A DNA stretch of 64,000 bases from Cobetia amphilecti (GTDB lineage Bacteria > Pseudomonadota > Gammaproteobacteria > Pseudomonadales > Halomonadaceae), in NCBI RefSeq assembly GCF_020217465.1, contig NZ_CP084115.1:3658001-3722000 (forward strand), read 5' to 3'. Shown here one piece after another: positions 11,261-27,442 of the stretch. The notes under the pieces are model-generated. The model was not told the DNA's origin. It worked only from the letters and a program-made list of their open reading frames with translations, and ran no database searches. The position numbers were made by a program, and so were the translations under genes. Within the stretch, counting starts at the first letter, position 1. Each line of letters starts with the position of its first letter.

Positions 11261-12003
11261 GCTCCAAGCGTGTCCCTGTCGATCCATCCTGGATCGCACT
11301 CCTGAGTGCTGTCCCTGCCCTTCACGACATCCTGTCATTCGGGGCGCACCGTCACGCGTGGCGGGCATTGCAGCACTGCTCGCGCAGCTGTCCCACCGCA
11401 ATGCCCGTTAGTGCAGATATTTGCCTGTCCTGCTGTCCTGCCCATGCATTGCCCGGCGTCCTGCCTGTACCGCTCCCTGCCTGTGCAGCTGACAGCCTCA
11501 CGACATTCCTTGTCCGACCATCCTTGTCGTGGCTTCCTGCCACTTGATGCTGCCGCTTTCTGCCCCATCATTCCTGACGCGGATGATGTCCCGTCATCCG
11601 TCACTTCCTGTGAAGGGCAAGCTTCCTGACTGCATATCAGAGCCTGGGGCTCTTCGACACTCCGTGTCGTTATCGTGCTTCCTGCCTGTGTGGCGCTTCC
11701 CATCGCCGACGGATCATCCTGATCCTGACACACTCCGGTGTCATGCCCGCTATCCTTGCTTCCCTAGCATTTCTCGCCTGACTCCTTCAAGCGAAGATAT
11801 GCAGCTCTCTGCTACCGACGTCCATGTCAGGTCCTTTTCCGCCGAGCGTCCTGCTCAGCGGGGCGAAACGTCCTGTCTCGCCATCAAGTCTTTTCTGATC
11901 ATCCCGTTGGCATCCTGCCGAGACTGCGGTGTCCCGCCGCACCCTCACGTCCATGCAGCCATTCTGGGCAGCATTCGCCGGCGAGGCAACTAGCCAAACC
12001 GCT
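11233..12003 (-). ncRNA. CsrB/RsmZ-family CsrA-sequestering RNA (large, about 770 nt)
   Basis: The minus strand carries about 39 GGA triplets between 11261 and 12000 against 3 on the plus strand (hand count), including 16 CAGGA. At least 14 sit in the loop of small perfect or near-perfect hairpins, for example 11281-11295, 11296-11309, 11326-11336, 11502-11514, 11515-11529, 11529-11543, 11601-11613, 11655-11669, 11711-11725, 11727-11742, 11844-11856, 11862-11882, 11909-11919 and 11925-11941. GGA in hairpin loops is the known CsrA-binding signal. The RNA ends in an intrinsic terminator (11233-11260) and has a GacA/UvrY box about 130 nt upstream of the inferred start (start uncertain by tens of nt; TATAGC at 12010-12015 is the best -10). 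Synteny with fdxA matches Pseudomonas rsmZ. It is about twice the length of E. coli CsrB. Overlapping small open frames show no family resemblance. Confidence 0.9.
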
Positions 12004-12009
12004 TAACCC

Positions 12010-12030
12010 GCTATATCTGAACAGGCCGTC
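12010..12030 (-). promoter_or_regulatory. Inferred promoter of the GGA-rich RNA
   Basis: A minus-strand TATAGC (12010-12015) lies at the edge of an AT-rich tract (12030-12065) that precedes the first GGA hairpins. The -35 is poor, as is common at GacA-dependent promoters. The AT-rich stretch contains near-matches to an IHF site. Confidence 0.4.
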
Positions 12031-12128
12031 AAAGAAAATATCATCAATAAAATCAAATAGATATTGAAGAACATACGTTCATGTCCGCAGGCGACTCGCA
12101 GCCAGTGTCTCGATTGTCCTGCGGGATT

Positions 12129-12146
12129 TGTAAGAGATGGCTTACA
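12129..12146 (-). promoter_or_regulatory. GacA/UvrY upstream activating sequence
   Basis: TGTAAG-N6-CTTACA is an exact palindromic match to the GacA box found upstream of rsmX/Y/Z and csrB genes. It stands about 125-145 nt upstream of the inferred RNA start and is the only TGTAAG element noticed in this region. Confidence 0.88.
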
Positions 12147-12219
12147 CGAAATCAGTGCCTGAAAACGGCCTGTTTCCTGCATCCCCCTCAAACGCACTCA
12201 ATCATCGCCTGCAATGCAC

Positions 12220-12251
12220 AACGGGGCCGTGCCAGAAGGCACGACCCCGTT
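12220..12251 (-). terminator. eno terminator hairpin
   Basis: A 14-bp stem with one mismatch (12220-12233 with 12238-12251, AGAA-type tetraloop), 50 nt after the eno stop. There is only a weak T-rich tail. Confidence 0.6.
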
Positions 12252-12300
12252 GCAAGTTACCTCTGCGATGCTGGGCGCTGAGCCCTCACATCACAGGCGA

Positions 12301-14664
<2,364 letters not shown>

Positions 14665-14675
14665 TCAACACCCTA

Positions 14676-16364
<1,689 letters not shown>

Positions 16365-16379
16365 TCAGGATGGGTCGCC

Positions 16380-16408
16380 AGTCTAGCGGAAAGGCTGCTC
16401 CGGCTCAA
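16380..16408 (-). promoter_or_regulatory. Candidate pyrG promoter
   Basis: Minus-strand TTGAGC (16403-16408), a 17-nt spacer and TAGACT (16380-16385), about 65 nt before the pyrG ATG. Confidence 0.55.
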
Positions 16409-16463
16409 TTTGAATGCCACCACCTGCCCATCTCGCGTCGCCATCCGATGCACCCGCCATAAC

Positions 16464-16493
16464 GCATCAGACCCGCCGTGGCGGGCCTGATGC
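16464..16493 (-). terminator. gltD terminator hairpin
   Basis: A 14-bp stem with one mismatch (16464-16477 with 16480-16493), about 18 nt after the gltD stop. No T-run follows. Confidence 0.6.
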
Positions 16494-16510
16494 GTGACGT
16501 CACATGACCC

Positions 16511-17971
<1,461 letters not shown>

Positions 17972-18003
17972 TCACCCGAGGCATGCTGGGGTGAGGGGTG
18001 CGA

Positions 18004-21000
18004 TCACTCCGGCTGACGCCGTGACTGGTCCAGCAGGCCGTTGAGGCTTGCCGCCTTCGGCTTGACCAACCAGAAGTGACGCACGAAGTCAGGGAAATCA
18101 CGCAGGATGTCGCGCCCGCGCTCGGAGCCGGTCTCGGCCACATATTCCTCGATGACTTCGCGCAGATGGCGACGATAGGCCTCCATGGCTTCGGTATTGA
18201 TGCGGTGGATTTCCACCAGCTCGTGGTTGTACTTGTCGACGAAGTCGCGATTCTCGTCCAGCACGTAGGCGAAGCCGCCGGTCATGCCCGCACCGAAGTT
18301 GACGCCTGTCTCGCCCAGCACGCACACCAGACCGCCGGTCATGTACTCACAGCAGTGATCACCCGCGCCTTCGATCACGGCGTGCGCACCGGAGTTACGC
18401 ACCCCGAAGCGCTCGCCGGCGGTGCCCGCGGCATACAGCCGCCCGCCGGTCGCGCCGTACAGGCAGGTGTTGCCGATGATGGCAGTCTTGTGGCTCTCGA
18501 AGCGCGAACCACGCGGCGGCACGATGGTCAGCTTGCCGCCGTTCATGCCCTTGCCGACATAGTCGTTGGCGTCGCCTTCCAGATGCATCTCGAGTCCGTG
18601 CGCGTTCCAGACACCGAAGCTCTGGCCTGCCACACCGGTCAGGCTGACCTTGAGCGGCGAGCCCGCCAATCCGGCCTCGCCATAGCGCTTGGCGATTTCA
18701 CCCGAGACACGCGCGCCCACCGAGCGATCGCAGTTGGTGACATGGAAGCTGAACTCGCCACCGCTGCGGCTGTCGATCGCAGATTCCATCGCGGCCAGCA
18801 TCTCGAGGTTCTTGGCACCGGGATCATGCGGCTCGTTGCGGCTGACCTGGCAGAACTGCGGCGCGTCCTTGGGCACGAAGTCATTGCCCAGCAACGGCGT
18901 GAGGTCGAGACGACGCTGCGCGTTGGTCTCACCTTCCAGCACTTCGAGCAGATCGGTACGACCGATCAGGTCGGTGATCTGACGCACGCCCAGCAGTGCC
19001 ATCAGCTCGCGCACTTCCTCGGCGATGAAGCGGAAGTAGTGCTTGACCATCTCGACGGTGCCGCGGAAATGCTCGTCACGCAGCGCCTGGTGCTGGGTCG
19101 CGACACCGGTGGCACAGTTGTTCAGGTGACAGATACGCAGGTACTTGCAGCCCAGTGCGACCATCGGCGCGGTACCGAAGCCGAAGCTCTCGGCGCCCAG
19201 GATCGCGGCCTTGACCACGTCCAGGCCGGTCTTGAGGCCACCATCCGTCTGCAGACGAATCTTGTGCCGCAGCTGGTTGATGCGCAGCGCCTGATGCACC
19301 TCGGGCAGCCCCAGTTCCCACGGGGAACCGGCGTGCTTGATCGAGGTGATCGGGCTGGCCGCGGTGCCACCGTCATAGCCGGAGACGGTAATCAGGTCGG
19401 CGTACGCCTTGGCGACACCGGTGGCGATGGTGCCGATCCCCGGCTCGGAGACCAGCTTGACCGAGACCTGCGCCGACGGATTGACCTGCTTGAGATCGAA
19501 GATCAGCTGCGCCAGATCCTCGATGGAATAGATATCGTGGTGCGGCGGCGGCGAGATCAGTGTCACCCCCGGCACGGCGTAGCGCAGACGTGCGATCAGG
19601 TCGTTGACCTTGCCGCCCGGCAGCTGACCGCCCTCACCGGGCTTGGCGCCCTGTGCGACCTTGATCTGCAGTACCTCGGCATTGACCAGGTACGCCGGCG
19701 TGACACCGAAGCGACCGGAGGCGATCTGCTTGATCTTGGAGGAGCGCACGGTGCCGTAACGCGCCGGGTCCTCACCGCCCTCACCGGAGTTGGAGCGCCC
19801 ACCGGCCTCGTTCATGGCCTGGGCCAGCGCTTCATGTGCCTCGGGAGACAGTGCACCAAGCGACATGCCGGCGCTGTCGAAGCGCGGCAGCAGTGACTCG
19901 ACGGACTCGACCTCCTCGATCGGCAGCGGCTCGGCGACCGGCTTGAGGGTCAGCAGATCACGAATGGTCGCCACCGGACGCTCGTTGACCAGGCGCGCGA
20001 ATTCCTTCCACTTGCCGTAGTCACCCTGCTGCACGGCCTGCTGCAGCTTCACCACCACATCCGGGTTGTAGGCGTGGTATTCGCCACCATGCACGTACTT
20101 GACCAGTCCGCCCTGCTTGATGCGCTTGCGCGGCAGCCAGGCTTCACGGGCCAGCAGTTCCTGCTGGAACTGCAGCTCGGCAAAGCCGGCGCCTTCGATG
20201 CGCGAGGCCATGCCGGTAAAGCACATGTCCATGACTTCACTGTTGAGACCGACCGCCTCGAACAGCTGCGAGCCACGGTAGGAGCCGATGTGCGAGATGC
20301 CCATCTTGGACAGGATCTTGTAGAGGCCCTTCTGCATGCCCTTGCGATAGTTCTCGCGGGCATCTGCCGGGTTGCCGGACAGCTCGCCGGTGCGATGCAT
20401 GTCAGCCATCACCTGATAGGCAAGGTACGGGTAGACCGCCGTGGCGCCCACCCCGAACAGCACTGCCATCTGGTGCGCGTCACGCGCATAGCCGGTCTCG
20501 ATCACCAGGTTGACGCGCGGGCGCAGGGCCAGCGCACCGAGGTGATGATGGATGGCGCCGGTCGCCAGTGCGGCGTGGATCGGCAGCTGCCCCTTCTTCA
20601 AGCCACAGTCGCTGAGTACCAGGATCACCTTGCCATTGCGCGCCGCTTCCTCGGCCTGCTGACAGAGGCCCTTGAGCGCCTGCTTGAGGGAGTCCTGCGC
20701 CGGATCGTAGTGCAGCTTGAGCGTCTGCGAGGTGAAGGCCGGATCTTCGTGATTGACCAGCGCATTGAACTTGCGCGGTGACAGCACCGGCGTGGTCAGG
20801 ATCAGGCGATGCGCGTGCTCCGGCGTCGCGTCGAAGATGTTGAGCTCGGCGCCACAGCAGGTCTCCAGCGACATCACAATCGCTTCGCGCAGCGGATCGA
20901 TCGGCGGGTTGGTGACCTGGGCAAACTTCTGACGGAAGTAGTCGGTCAGCACGCGGTTCTGGCGCGACAGCACGGCCATCGGCGTGTCATCGCCCATCGA

Positions 21001-22455
21001 GCCGACCGCCTCCTGACCGCTCTCGGCCAGCGGGCGCAGCAGCTGATCGCGCTCCTCGAAGCTGACCTGGAACATCTTCTGGTAGACGTCCAGCTGATCG
21101 GCATCCATCGGCTGGAAACGCGCCAGCTCGGTCAGTGCCGACTCGAGATAGTTGGCGTTCTCACGCAGCCAGCGCTTGTAGGGATGCGCGCCCTTGAGGC
21201 GCTCACTGACCTGATCGGTGTGCAGCACTTCACCGGTCTCGGTATCGACACCCAGCACCTGACCCGGCCCGACGCGCCCCTTGGCGACGACATCTTCCGG
21301 CTTGTAATCGTAGGTGCCGATCTCGGAGGCCAGGGTGATGAAACCATTGCGCGTGATGACCCAACGCGCCGGACGCAGGCCGTTGCGGTCCAGCATGCAC
21401 ACGGCGTGGCGACCGTCGGTGAGCACGATGCCCGCCGGGCCGTCCCAGGCCTCCATGTGCATGGAGTTGTATTCATAGAAGGCACGCAGATCGGAGTCCA
21501 TCTGCTCGACGTTCTGCCACGCCGGCGGCACCATCATGCGGATGGCGCGATAGATATCCATGCCACCGGTCAGCAGGACTTCCAGCATGTTGTCCATGCT
21601 GGAGGAATCGGAGCCGACAGTGTTGACGATCTCGTCCAGCTCGGCGATCTCGGGCAGCTGCTCGGAGACGAAGTTCTCCTTGCGCGCGTTGGCCCAGCCG
21701 CGGTTGGCCTCGATGGTGTTGATCTCGCCATTGTGGGCGAGGAAGCGGAACGGCTGGGCCAGCGGCCAGCGCGGCGCGGTGTTGGTCGAGAAGCGCTGGT
21801 GGAAGACACAGATCGCGGTCTCGAGGCGCGGGTCGCCCAGGTCCTTGTAGAAGCGCGGAAGGTCTTCCGGCATCACCAGACCCTTGAAGGAGATGACCTT
21901 GCCGGAAAGCGAGCAGACGTAGAAGTCCTCTTCACTCTTCAGCGCCTGCTCGGCATAACGGCGCGCCATGAACAGATCGACATTGAAGGCGATGTCGGTG
22001 CGCTCGTCGGCGGCACCGACGAAGACCTGACGGATGCGCGGCAGGCAGTCGCGGGCCATCGGGCCGCACACGCTGTCATCCACCGGCATGTCGCGCCAGC
22101 CCAGCACCTCGAGATTGCGCGCGCTCAGCGCCGACTCGAAGGCGTCACGCGCGGACTGTTCACGCGCGTCATCATCGGGCAGGAAAAGCGTGCCGACGGC
22201 ATAGCGAGCGCCCAGTTCCAGCCCGAGGGTTTCTCGAGCGATCTGGCGCATGAAGCCGTCCGGCATCTTGAGCAGCAGGCCACAGCCATCGCCGGTCTTG
22301 CCGTCAGCGGCAATCCCGCCACGGTGGGTCATGCAGGTCAGGGATTCAATGGCGGTCTGCAGCAATTCGTGGCTCGCCTGCCCTTCCATATGGGCGATCA
22401 GACCGAAGCCGCAGTTGTCGCGGAACTCTCCCGGATGGTGGAGACCTTTGTTCAT
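18004..22455 (-). CDS. gltB: Glutamate synthase (NADPH) large subunit GltB
   Basis: Transfers the amide of glutamine to 2-oxoglutarate, giving two glutamates (the GOGAT half of ammonium assimilation). The 1483-residue protein starts with a 14-residue propeptide ahead of the catalytic Cys15 in [10 protein letters not shown] (N-terminal nucleophile glutaminase). The central and FMN-binding synthase domains follow, then the [3Fe-4S] cysteines in [20 protein letters not shown] (near residue 1100), and the C-terminal beta-helix domain with repeated G-x-x-G-x-x-x-G motifs. The length is usual. In halophiles glutamate is also a compatible solute and an ectoine precursor. Confidence 0.98.
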   Translation of the reverse strand: MNKGLHHPGEFRDNCGFGLIAHMEGQASHELLQTAIESLTCMTHRGGIAADGKTGDGCGLLLKMPDGFMRQIARETLGLELGARYAVGTLFLPDDDAREQSARDAFESALSARNLEVLGWRDMPVDDSVCGPMARDCLPRIRQVFVGAADERTDIAFNVDLFMARRYAEQALKSEEDFYVCSLSGKVISFKGLVMPEDLPRFYKDLGDPRLETAICVFHQRFSTNTAPRWPLAQPFRFLAHNGEINTIEANRGWANARKENFVSEQLPEIAELDEIVNTVGSDSSSMDNMLEVLLTGGMDIYRAIRMMVPPAWQNVEQMDSDLRAFYEYNSMHMEAWDGPAGIVLTDGRHAVCMLDRNGLRPARWVITRNGFITLASEIGTYDYKPEDVVAKGRVGPGQVLGVDTETGEVLHTDQVSERLKGAHPYKRWLRENANYLESALTELARFQPMDADQLDVYQKMFQVSFEERDQLLRPLAESGQEAVGSMGDDTPMAVLSRQNRVLTDYFRQKFAQVTNPPIDPLREAIVMSLETCCGAELNIFDATPEHAHRLILTTPVLSPRKFNALVNHEDPAFTSQTLKLHYDPAQDSLKQALKGLCQQAEEAARNGKVILVLSDCGLKKGQLPIHAALATGAIHHHLGALALRPRVNLVIETGYARDAHQMAVLFGVGATAVYPYLAYQVMADMHRTGELSGNPADARENYRKGMQKGLYKILSKMGISHIGSYRGSQLFEAVGLNSEVMDMCFTGMASRIEGAGFAELQFQQELLAREAWLPRKRIKQGGLVKYVHGGEYHAYNPDVVVKLQQAVQQGDYGKWKEFARLVNERPVATIRDLLTLKPVAEPLPIEEVESVESLLPRFDSAGMSLGALSPEAHEALAQAMNEAGGRSNSGEGGEDPARYGTVRSSKIKQIASGRFGVTPAYLVNAEVLQIKVAQGAKPGEGGQLPGGKVNDLIARLRYAVPGVTLISPPPHHDIYSIEDLAQLIFDLKQVNPSAQVSVKLVSEPGIGTIATGVAKAYADLITVSGYDGGTAASPITSIKHAGSPWELGLPEVHQALRINQLRHKIRLQTDGGLKTGLDVVKAAILGAESFGFGTAPMVALGCKYLRICHLNNCATGVATQHQALRDEHFRGTVEMVKHYFRFIAEEVRELMALLGVRQITDLIGRTDLLEVLEGETNAQRRLDLTPLLGNDFVPKDAPQFCQVSRNEPHDPGAKNLEMLAAMESAIDSRSGGEFSFHVTNCDRSVGARVSGEIAKRYGEAGLAGSPLKVSLTGVAGQSFGVWNAHGLEMHLEGDANDYVGKGMNGGKLTIVPPRGSRFESHKTAIIGNTCLYGATGGRLYAAGTAGERFGVRNSGAHAVIEGAGDHCCEYMTGGLVCVLGETGVNFGAGMTGGFAYVLDENRDFVDKYNHELVEIHRINTEAMEAYRRHLREVIEEYVAETGSERGRDILRDFPDFVRHFWLVKPKAASLNGLLDQSRRQPE

Positions 22456-22538
22456 GGGGCGTGCCTCACGGAGAAATCATGTGTCCAGATGCTTTTTTTC
22501 AAGCATTTTCCCGGTTATAGTTATCGGTTATCTTTATT

Positions 22539-22567
22539 TTTATACCTGCCGATAGTGGCGCCATCAG
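22539..22567 (-). promoter_or_regulatory. Candidate gltB promoter
   Basis: Minus-strand CTGATG (22562-22567), a 17-nt spacer and TATAAA (22539-22544), about 90 nt before gltB. More distant promoters are possible in the AT-rich 22640-22800 stretch. Confidence 0.35.
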
Positions 22568-22650
22568 TGTCGCTACACGACGCCAGATTTCCCTCGAGCA
22601 TATCCCCCAGCTTCCCGCCTGCGCAATTCTCCACAGGTCGCCCATCGACC

Positions 22651-22688
22651 AAAAAAACCTGACAAAACCGAAGGTTAGAAGAACCTTC
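22651..22688 (-). terminator. Terminator-like hairpin in the gltB upstream region
   Basis: On the minus strand GAAGGTT-CTTCT-AACCTTC (perfect 7-bp stem, 22670-22688) is followed by GGTTTTG and then TTTTTTT (22651-22657). It stands 215 nt upstream of gltB, with no gene before it on that strand for 190 nt. It could end a short leader or small RNA, or attenuate gltB. Confidence 0.45.
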
Positions 22689-22881
22689 AACCAAAAAACC
22701 CTGTAGGCTCAAGCGCTTAGCGGGTAGACATGCCCCATGAATTTCGCCTTGCAACTTTAGTATTGGTTAAATAAAAAACAGCGTTTTTATTCGATTTACC
22801 CCATACCGATTACGCATACGGCATACCAATTCAGGAATCACGCTCCACCAATGACTCCGTCACGGCGCGCTGACACCCGCC

Positions 22882-22913
22882 AAAAGAAAAGCCGCCACCC
22901 AGAGGGTGACGGC
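22882..22913 (-). terminator. aroB terminator, convergent-free intergenic
   Basis: A 10-bp stem with one mismatch (22891-22900 with 22904-22913) is followed on the minus strand by TTTTCTTTT, 50 nt after the aroB stop. The rest of the 507-nt gltB-aroB gap (22456-22962) is AT-rich upstream DNA of gltB with no supported gene. Confidence 0.85.
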
Positions 22914-22962
22914 TTGCGTGGTCGTGCAGCGCCCATGAACCAGCCGTTGGCTGGCCGGGATG

Positions 22963-24069
22963 TCAGCGAGAGCTGCGCGGCCAGTGCTCCAGCATGTCGG
23001 CCAGCACACCGGCTGGCGCCTCTTCGGTAATCACCGCTCGGCCGATACGCTCAAGCAGGATCAGGCGCAGACGGCCATCGACATTCTTCTTGTCCAGCTG
23101 CATGTGCTTGAGGAAGTCCTCGACGCCCATGTCTTCCGGAGCCGCCAGCGGCAAGCCTGCCTTGGCGATGATGTGCGAGACACGCTCCACATCCGCACTC
23201 GACAGCCAGCCCATGCGCGCCGAAAGCTCAGCCGCCATCAGCATGCCGGTGCCGACGGCTTCGCCGTGCAGCCAGACGCCATAGCCCTGGTCCGTCTCGA
23301 TGGCATGCCCGAAGGTGTGCCCCAGATTGAGCAGCGCACGCACGCCCTGCTCGGTCTCGTCCTGCGCCACGACATCCGCCTTGATGGCACAGCTGCGGCG
23401 AATGGCTTCACCGAGCAGGGTCTCATCCAGCGCCATCAAGGCCGTCATGTTGTCTTCCAGCCAGCTCAGGAAGCTTTCATCCCACAGCAGACCATACTTG
23501 ATGACCTCGGCCATGCCCGCTGACAGCTCACGCTGTGGCAATGTCTTGAGACTTGCGGTATCGATCAGCACCAGACGCGGCTGCCAGAAGGCGCCCAGCA
23601 TGTTCTTGCCACGCGGATGGTTGACGCCGGTCTTGCCGCCCACCGAGGAATCCACCTGCGACAGCAGCGTGGTCGGCACCTGAATGAAGGCCGCGCCCCG
23701 CTGATAGCAGGCCGCCGCGAAGCCGGTCATGTCACCGATCACGCCACCACCGAGGGCGATCAAGGTGCAGCGGCGATTGAAGCCGGCCTCGAGCAGGGCA
23801 TCCCAGATCAGGCCGATGCTGGCCATGTGCTTGGTCTGCTCACCGTCGTCGAGAATGACCTCGCGGATATCGAGCCCCTCGCCCAACGAGGCCTTCAGTG
23901 CGTCCAGATACAGCGGTGCCACCACGGTGTTGGTGACGATCATCACCTGACGCCCCGCAAGGTGCTCACGAATCAGATCACCACGTGCGGTCAGGCCCGG
24001 CCCGATATGAATGGGGTAACTACGCTCGCCGAGCGCGACATCAAGACGATGAGCAGGTGCCAGGGACAT
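22963..24069 (-). CDS. aroB: 3-dehydroquinate synthase AroB
   Basis: Second enzyme of the shikimate pathway: converts DAHP to 3-dehydroquinate using NAD and a divalent metal. The 368-residue protein carries the NAD-binding [19 protein letters not shown], the substrate region [15 protein letters not shown] and the metal-site stretch [11 protein letters not shown]. The ATG at 24069 is preceded by GGAGAA; 18 extra upstream codons are rejected. It follows aroK (69-nt gap), completing pilMNOPQ-aroK-aroB. Confidence 0.97.
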   Translation of the reverse strand: MSLAPAHRLDVALGERSYPIHIGPGLTARGDLIREHLAGRQVMIVTNTVVAPLYLDALKASLGEGLDIREVILDDGEQTKHMASIGLIWDALLEAGFNRRCTLIALGGGVIGDMTGFAAACYQRGAAFIQVPTTLLSQVDSSVGGKTGVNHPRGKNMLGAFWQPRLVLIDTASLKTLPQRELSAGMAEVIKYGLLWDESFLSWLEDNMTALMALDETLLGEAIRRSCAIKADVVAQDETEQGVRALLNLGHTFGHAIETDQGYGVWLHGEAVGTGMLMAAELSARMGWLSSADVERVSHIIAKAGLPLAAPEDMGVEDFLKHMQLDKKNVDGRLRLILLERIGRAVITEEAPAGVLADMLEHWPRSSR

Positions 24070-24138
24070 CAGAATTCTCCTTGGGCGAAACAGATGACAG
24101 CGACTGATGCCCGCCAGGGCCACCAGGCGCTGATGAGA

Positions 24139-24681
24139 CTAGCCAGGGGCGTGCAACGGGTCCGCCAGCGCCTTGATGCGGCGACGGATCTCGTTGGTGA
24201 CCGCCCGAGGACTGCGCCGATCGGTACGCACGATGATATCGGCCGTCTCGCGGTAGAGCGGGTCACGCAACTCGAACAGGCGCTTGAGCACCCGCCCGGG
24301 GTCATCCTGCTGCAACAGCGGACGATTGCGATCACGGCCGGCTCGCTTGAGCTGCTGTTCGACAGGCGCGTAGAGATACACGACAGTGCCGCGTTCGCGC
24401 AGTACGCGCCGATTGGCCTCCGCCATGATGGCGCCGCCACCGGTGGCCATCACGACTTCCCTGAGCGAGGTCAGCTCATCGATGACAGCCTGCTCACGCT
24501 CACGAAAGCCGGACTCGCCCTCGACGTCGAAAATCCACGGAATGCTGGCTCCGCAGCGGTCTTCAATCACATGGTCGCTATCGCAAAATTCACGATGCAA
24601 GTCGGCCGCCAGCAGGCGGCCGATAGTGCTCTTGCCGGCCCCCATGGGGCCGACAAGGAATACGTTGGGAATCACATGCAT
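24139..24681 (-). CDS. aroK: Shikimate kinase AroK
   Basis: Phosphorylates shikimate with ATP. The 180-residue protein has Walker [10 protein letters not shown] at about residues 11-19, the shikimate-binding [18 protein letters not shown] and GGGA region. The start overlaps the pilQ stop (TGATG), which indicates translational coupling. Confidence 0.96.
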   Translation of the reverse strand: MHVIPNVFLVGPMGAGKSTIGRLLAADLHREFCDSDHVIEDRCGASIPWIFDVEGESGFREREQAVIDELTSLREVVMATGGGAIMAEANRRVLRERGTVVYLYAPVEQQLKRAGRDRNRPLLQQDDPGRVLKRLFELRDPLYRETADIIVRTDRRSPRAVTNEIRRRIKALADPLHAPG

Positions 24682-26738
24682 CAGCGCACCGCCAGGCCGT
24701 CCTCGATGATCTTCGGGGTAATGAATACCAGCAATTCTACCTTCTCGTTGGACTCTTCGGTATAGCGGAACAGATTCCCGATCACCGGCAGGTCCCCGAG
24801 GAAGGGCGTCTTGAAGACGCTGCGAATCTGCTCGGAGGTCAGAATGCCACCCAGCACCACGGTTTCGCCATCATTGACCAGCACCTGCGTCTCGATTTCA
24901 TTGGTATCGATGGCCGGTTCGCCATTGAAGCTGTCATCGGAGACATCGTCATTGTTGATCAACAGATCCATGATGATGCGGTTGTCAGGCGTGATCTGCG
25001 GCGTCACTTCCAGCGCCAGCACCGCTTCCTTGAACTCGATGTTGGTCGCACCGCTGGAGGTCGCCTCCTCGTAGGGAATTTCCTGCCCCTGCTTGATGAC
25101 GGCCTTCTTCTGGTTGGCGGTGATGATCTTGGGCTGGGAGATGGTCTGGCTCTTGCCTTCGCTTTCCAGCGCCGAGAGCTCCAGGTCCAGCAGGATATCG
25201 CCGGACAGGTAACCGAAACTGAAGGTGCTTCCCGGACTGCTGTCATCACCCAGATCTACGCTCAGACCACCGTTGCTGGTCGTACCGGTCGACGCGCCTT
25301 CCAGGCCGAACTTGCCGTTGCTGCTGTTGGAAAGCCCCCAGTTGACACCGATCTCGCTGGAGACGCTGCTGCGCGCGATGACGATGCGCGCCTCGATCTG
25401 CACCTGACGCACCGGGATATCGAGATATTCCAGCGTGCCGCGAATGGACTCGAGCGTATCGCGGGTATCCTGGATCAGCATGGTGTTGGTGCGCTCATCG
25501 ACCATCACGCGTCCCCGCTCGGACAGCAGACCGATACCGCCTTCACCGCGCAGCAACGCCGCCAGGTCCGCCGCCTTGGCATAACGCACCTGGATGTATT
25601 CGGTGGTCATCGGCGCCAGCTCCTTGACCTGCTGGTTCGCCTCGAGCTCCTTGCGCTCCAGTGCCGCCAGCTCTTCGGCCGGCGCGACCATCAGCACGTT
25701 GCCCATGCGACGACTGGCCAGACCGTTGGACTTGAGCACCAGATCCAGCGCCTGATCCCAGGGCACTTCCTTCAGGTTCAGGGTCACGTTGCCGGTGACG
25801 TTGTCACTGGCGACCAGATTGAGCCCCGTGAAGTCAGCGATGATCTGCAGCACGGAGCGCACTTCGATGTTCTGGAAGTTGAGCGAGATCTTCTTGCCGG
25901 TGTAGGGGAACTTGTCCTTGATGCGCTCCGCCTGCTCTTCGCGCGTCAGCGGCTTGACCTCGAGCACCAGCTCGTTGCCTGCCTGGGTGGCCAGCTGGGT
26001 GTAGTAGCCACTGGCATCCACCACCATGCGCACGCCATCACGGGTACGCTGCGGATCGATACGCGTCACCGGCGTGGCGAAATCGCCGACATCCAGCACC
26101 TGATTCATCTCCGGCGGCAGCTTCACGCCCTTGATGTCGACGTAGATCTTGCGCCCGCGCTCGGTGACGCGCGACTCGACGTTGGAGCGGTTGAAGTTGA
26201 TCACGACGCGACCTTCACCGTCCGTGCCACGACGGAAATCGATGCCACTGACGGCCGGCTCGCTGGCCACTTCCAGGGCACGATTGTCCGGCGGCACGTT
26301 GGCGGCGTTCGCCTGGGAGGCAGCCGCAGGCTGAGCGCCCGGCGCACCGCCCTGCTCGCCGATGATGACGTAGAGGCTGTTGCCCTCGGTGCGCGTGACG
26401 TACGGCTTGGACTGGTTGAGCTTCATGACCAGACGCGTGCGCGAGCCGGCCTCCAGCGCCACCAGTTCGTCCACGCCGCTGAGCCCCAGATCGAAGCGAC
26501 GCTTGTCGAGCTGGCTGCTGGTATCCAGGAGGTCGATGGTGATGCGCGGCGGCGTCTCGATACGGTAACCCTTGACCTCCGGCACTCCGCCGACGAAGTC
26601 GAGCTTGAGCTCCATACGGTCGCCCCCGAGGGCGGTGAAGTTGAGGTCCTGCAGCGACGATGCAGCCATCGCCACATTCGCCATCAGGCTACCGACTGCC
26701 GCCAGCCCCAGCAGACTCATTCGTTGCAATCGCGTCAT
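24681..26738 (-). CDS. pilQ: Type IV pilus secretin PilQ
   Basis: Forms the outer-membrane ring through which the type IV pilus passes. The 685-residue product begins with a signal peptide (cleavage likely after ANVAMA, about residue 25). AMIN domains follow (residues 30-240), then an STN/secretin N-domain (for example [28 protein letters not shown]), an N1-type domain, and the C-terminal secretin domain with the [15 protein letters not shown]-like motif near residues 655-670. It overlaps aroK by one base. The 152-nt gap to pilP shows nothing I recognise. Confidence 0.96.
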   Translation of the reverse strand: MTRLQRMSLLGLAAVGSLMANVAMAASSLQDLNFTALGGDRMELKLDFVGGVPEVKGYRIETPPRITIDLLDTSSQLDKRRFDLGLSGVDELVALEAGSRTRLVMKLNQSKPYVTRTEGNSLYVIIGEQGGAPGAQPAAASQANAANVPPDNRALEVASEPAVSGIDFRRGTDGEGRVVINFNRSNVESRVTERGRKIYVDIKGVKLPPEMNQVLDVGDFATPVTRIDPQRTRDGVRMVVDASGYYTQLATQAGNELVLEVKPLTREEQAERIKDKFPYTGKKISLNFQNIEVRSVLQIIADFTGLNLVASDNVTGNVTLNLKEVPWDQALDLVLKSNGLASRRMGNVLMVAPAEELAALERKELEANQQVKELAPMTTEYIQVRYAKAADLAALLRGEGGIGLLSERGRVMVDERTNTMLIQDTRDTLESIRGTLEYLDIPVRQVQIEARIVIARSSVSSEIGVNWGLSNSSNGKFGLEGASTGTTSNGGLSVDLGDDSSPGSTFSFGYLSGDILLDLELSALESEGKSQTISQPKIITANQKKAVIKQGQEIPYEEATSSGATNIEFKEAVLALEVTPQITPDNRIIMDLLINNDDVSDDSFNGEPAIDTNEIETQVLVNDGETVVLGGILTSEQIRSVFKTPFLGDLPVIGNLFRYTEESNEKVELLVFITPKIIEDGLAVR

Positions 26739-26890
26739 GTTCCCTAGTCCCCTGTCTCGCCGTGGCTCCGTTCAACCGTCGGGCTGATCGCGCCTTATTC
26801 TTATCGAAGCGTTATGGTGTCGGTCGCCAACTCTTGCGGGTCGACCGTTCGTCTTCCGTGACAATATGGCTACTGCCAACGCCAGTGATC

Positions 26891-27442
26891 TCAACCACCT
26901 TGCGACACGGGCTCTTTCAGCGCCATGGCGCGAGACCGCTCTATCCAACCGCCCTGACCATTGGGCACGATTTCCACCATATCGATCTGCGTATCACCGA
27001 TACGGGTGATCCTGCCGAAGTTGCTGCCCATATGGTTGCCGACCCGCACACGCTGGACTTCCTGCTCCGGCGTCAGAATCAACGCCGAACGCGCGCCATC
27101 GACATCCAGCGTCCCGACCATGCTGAGCTGCTCCATCGGCCAGGCTTCCAGGGGTTCACGAGGGCGATCGAGGTCCGGTCGCACACCGTTGTCGACGGCC
27201 GTCAACTCCTCTTCGGGCTCCGGCAGGCGTGACTGGAAAGGACTACGCGCATCCGCCATGTCATAGGTGACGGGATGATACTCGGGTTGCGGCGGCAACT
27301 CCTGCACCTTGCCGGAAGGACGCCCCCTCAAGGACTCGAGCTCCCCTTCCAGCGCGCCCAGCTGCGGATCCCCACAACCCGCCAGCAGAGTGACCAGCAA
27401 CGCACTTCCCATCACGGTGTTTCGACGTGTCATCAGGCTCAT
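26891..27442 (-). CDS. pilP: Type IV pilus lipoprotein PilP
   Basis: Inner-membrane lipoprotein that links PilNO to the PilQ secretin. The 183-residue protein has a lipobox LLAGC with the lipidated Cys at residue 23, a proline-rich disordered stretch and a C-terminal beta domain (SMVGTLDVDGARSALI ... VRVGNHMGSNFGRI). The start overlaps the pilO stop by 4 nt (ATGA). Confidence 0.95.
   Translation of the reverse strand: MSLMTRRNTVMGSALLVTLLAGCGDPQLGALEGELESLRGRPSGKVQELPPQPEYHPVTYDMADARSPFQSRLPEPEEELTAVDNGVRPDLDRPREPLEAWPMEQLSMVGTLDVDGARSALILTPEQEVQRVRVGNHMGSNFGRITRIGDTQIDMVEIVPNGQGGWIERSRAMALKEPVSQGG

Noticed and set aside
11335-11733. 132-codon minus-strand frame (and plus-strand frames at 11164-11547 and 11529-11993) in the fdxA-eno gap
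   Set aside because: No ribosome-binding site or family resemblance; composition is explained by the repeated GGA hairpins of the RNA.
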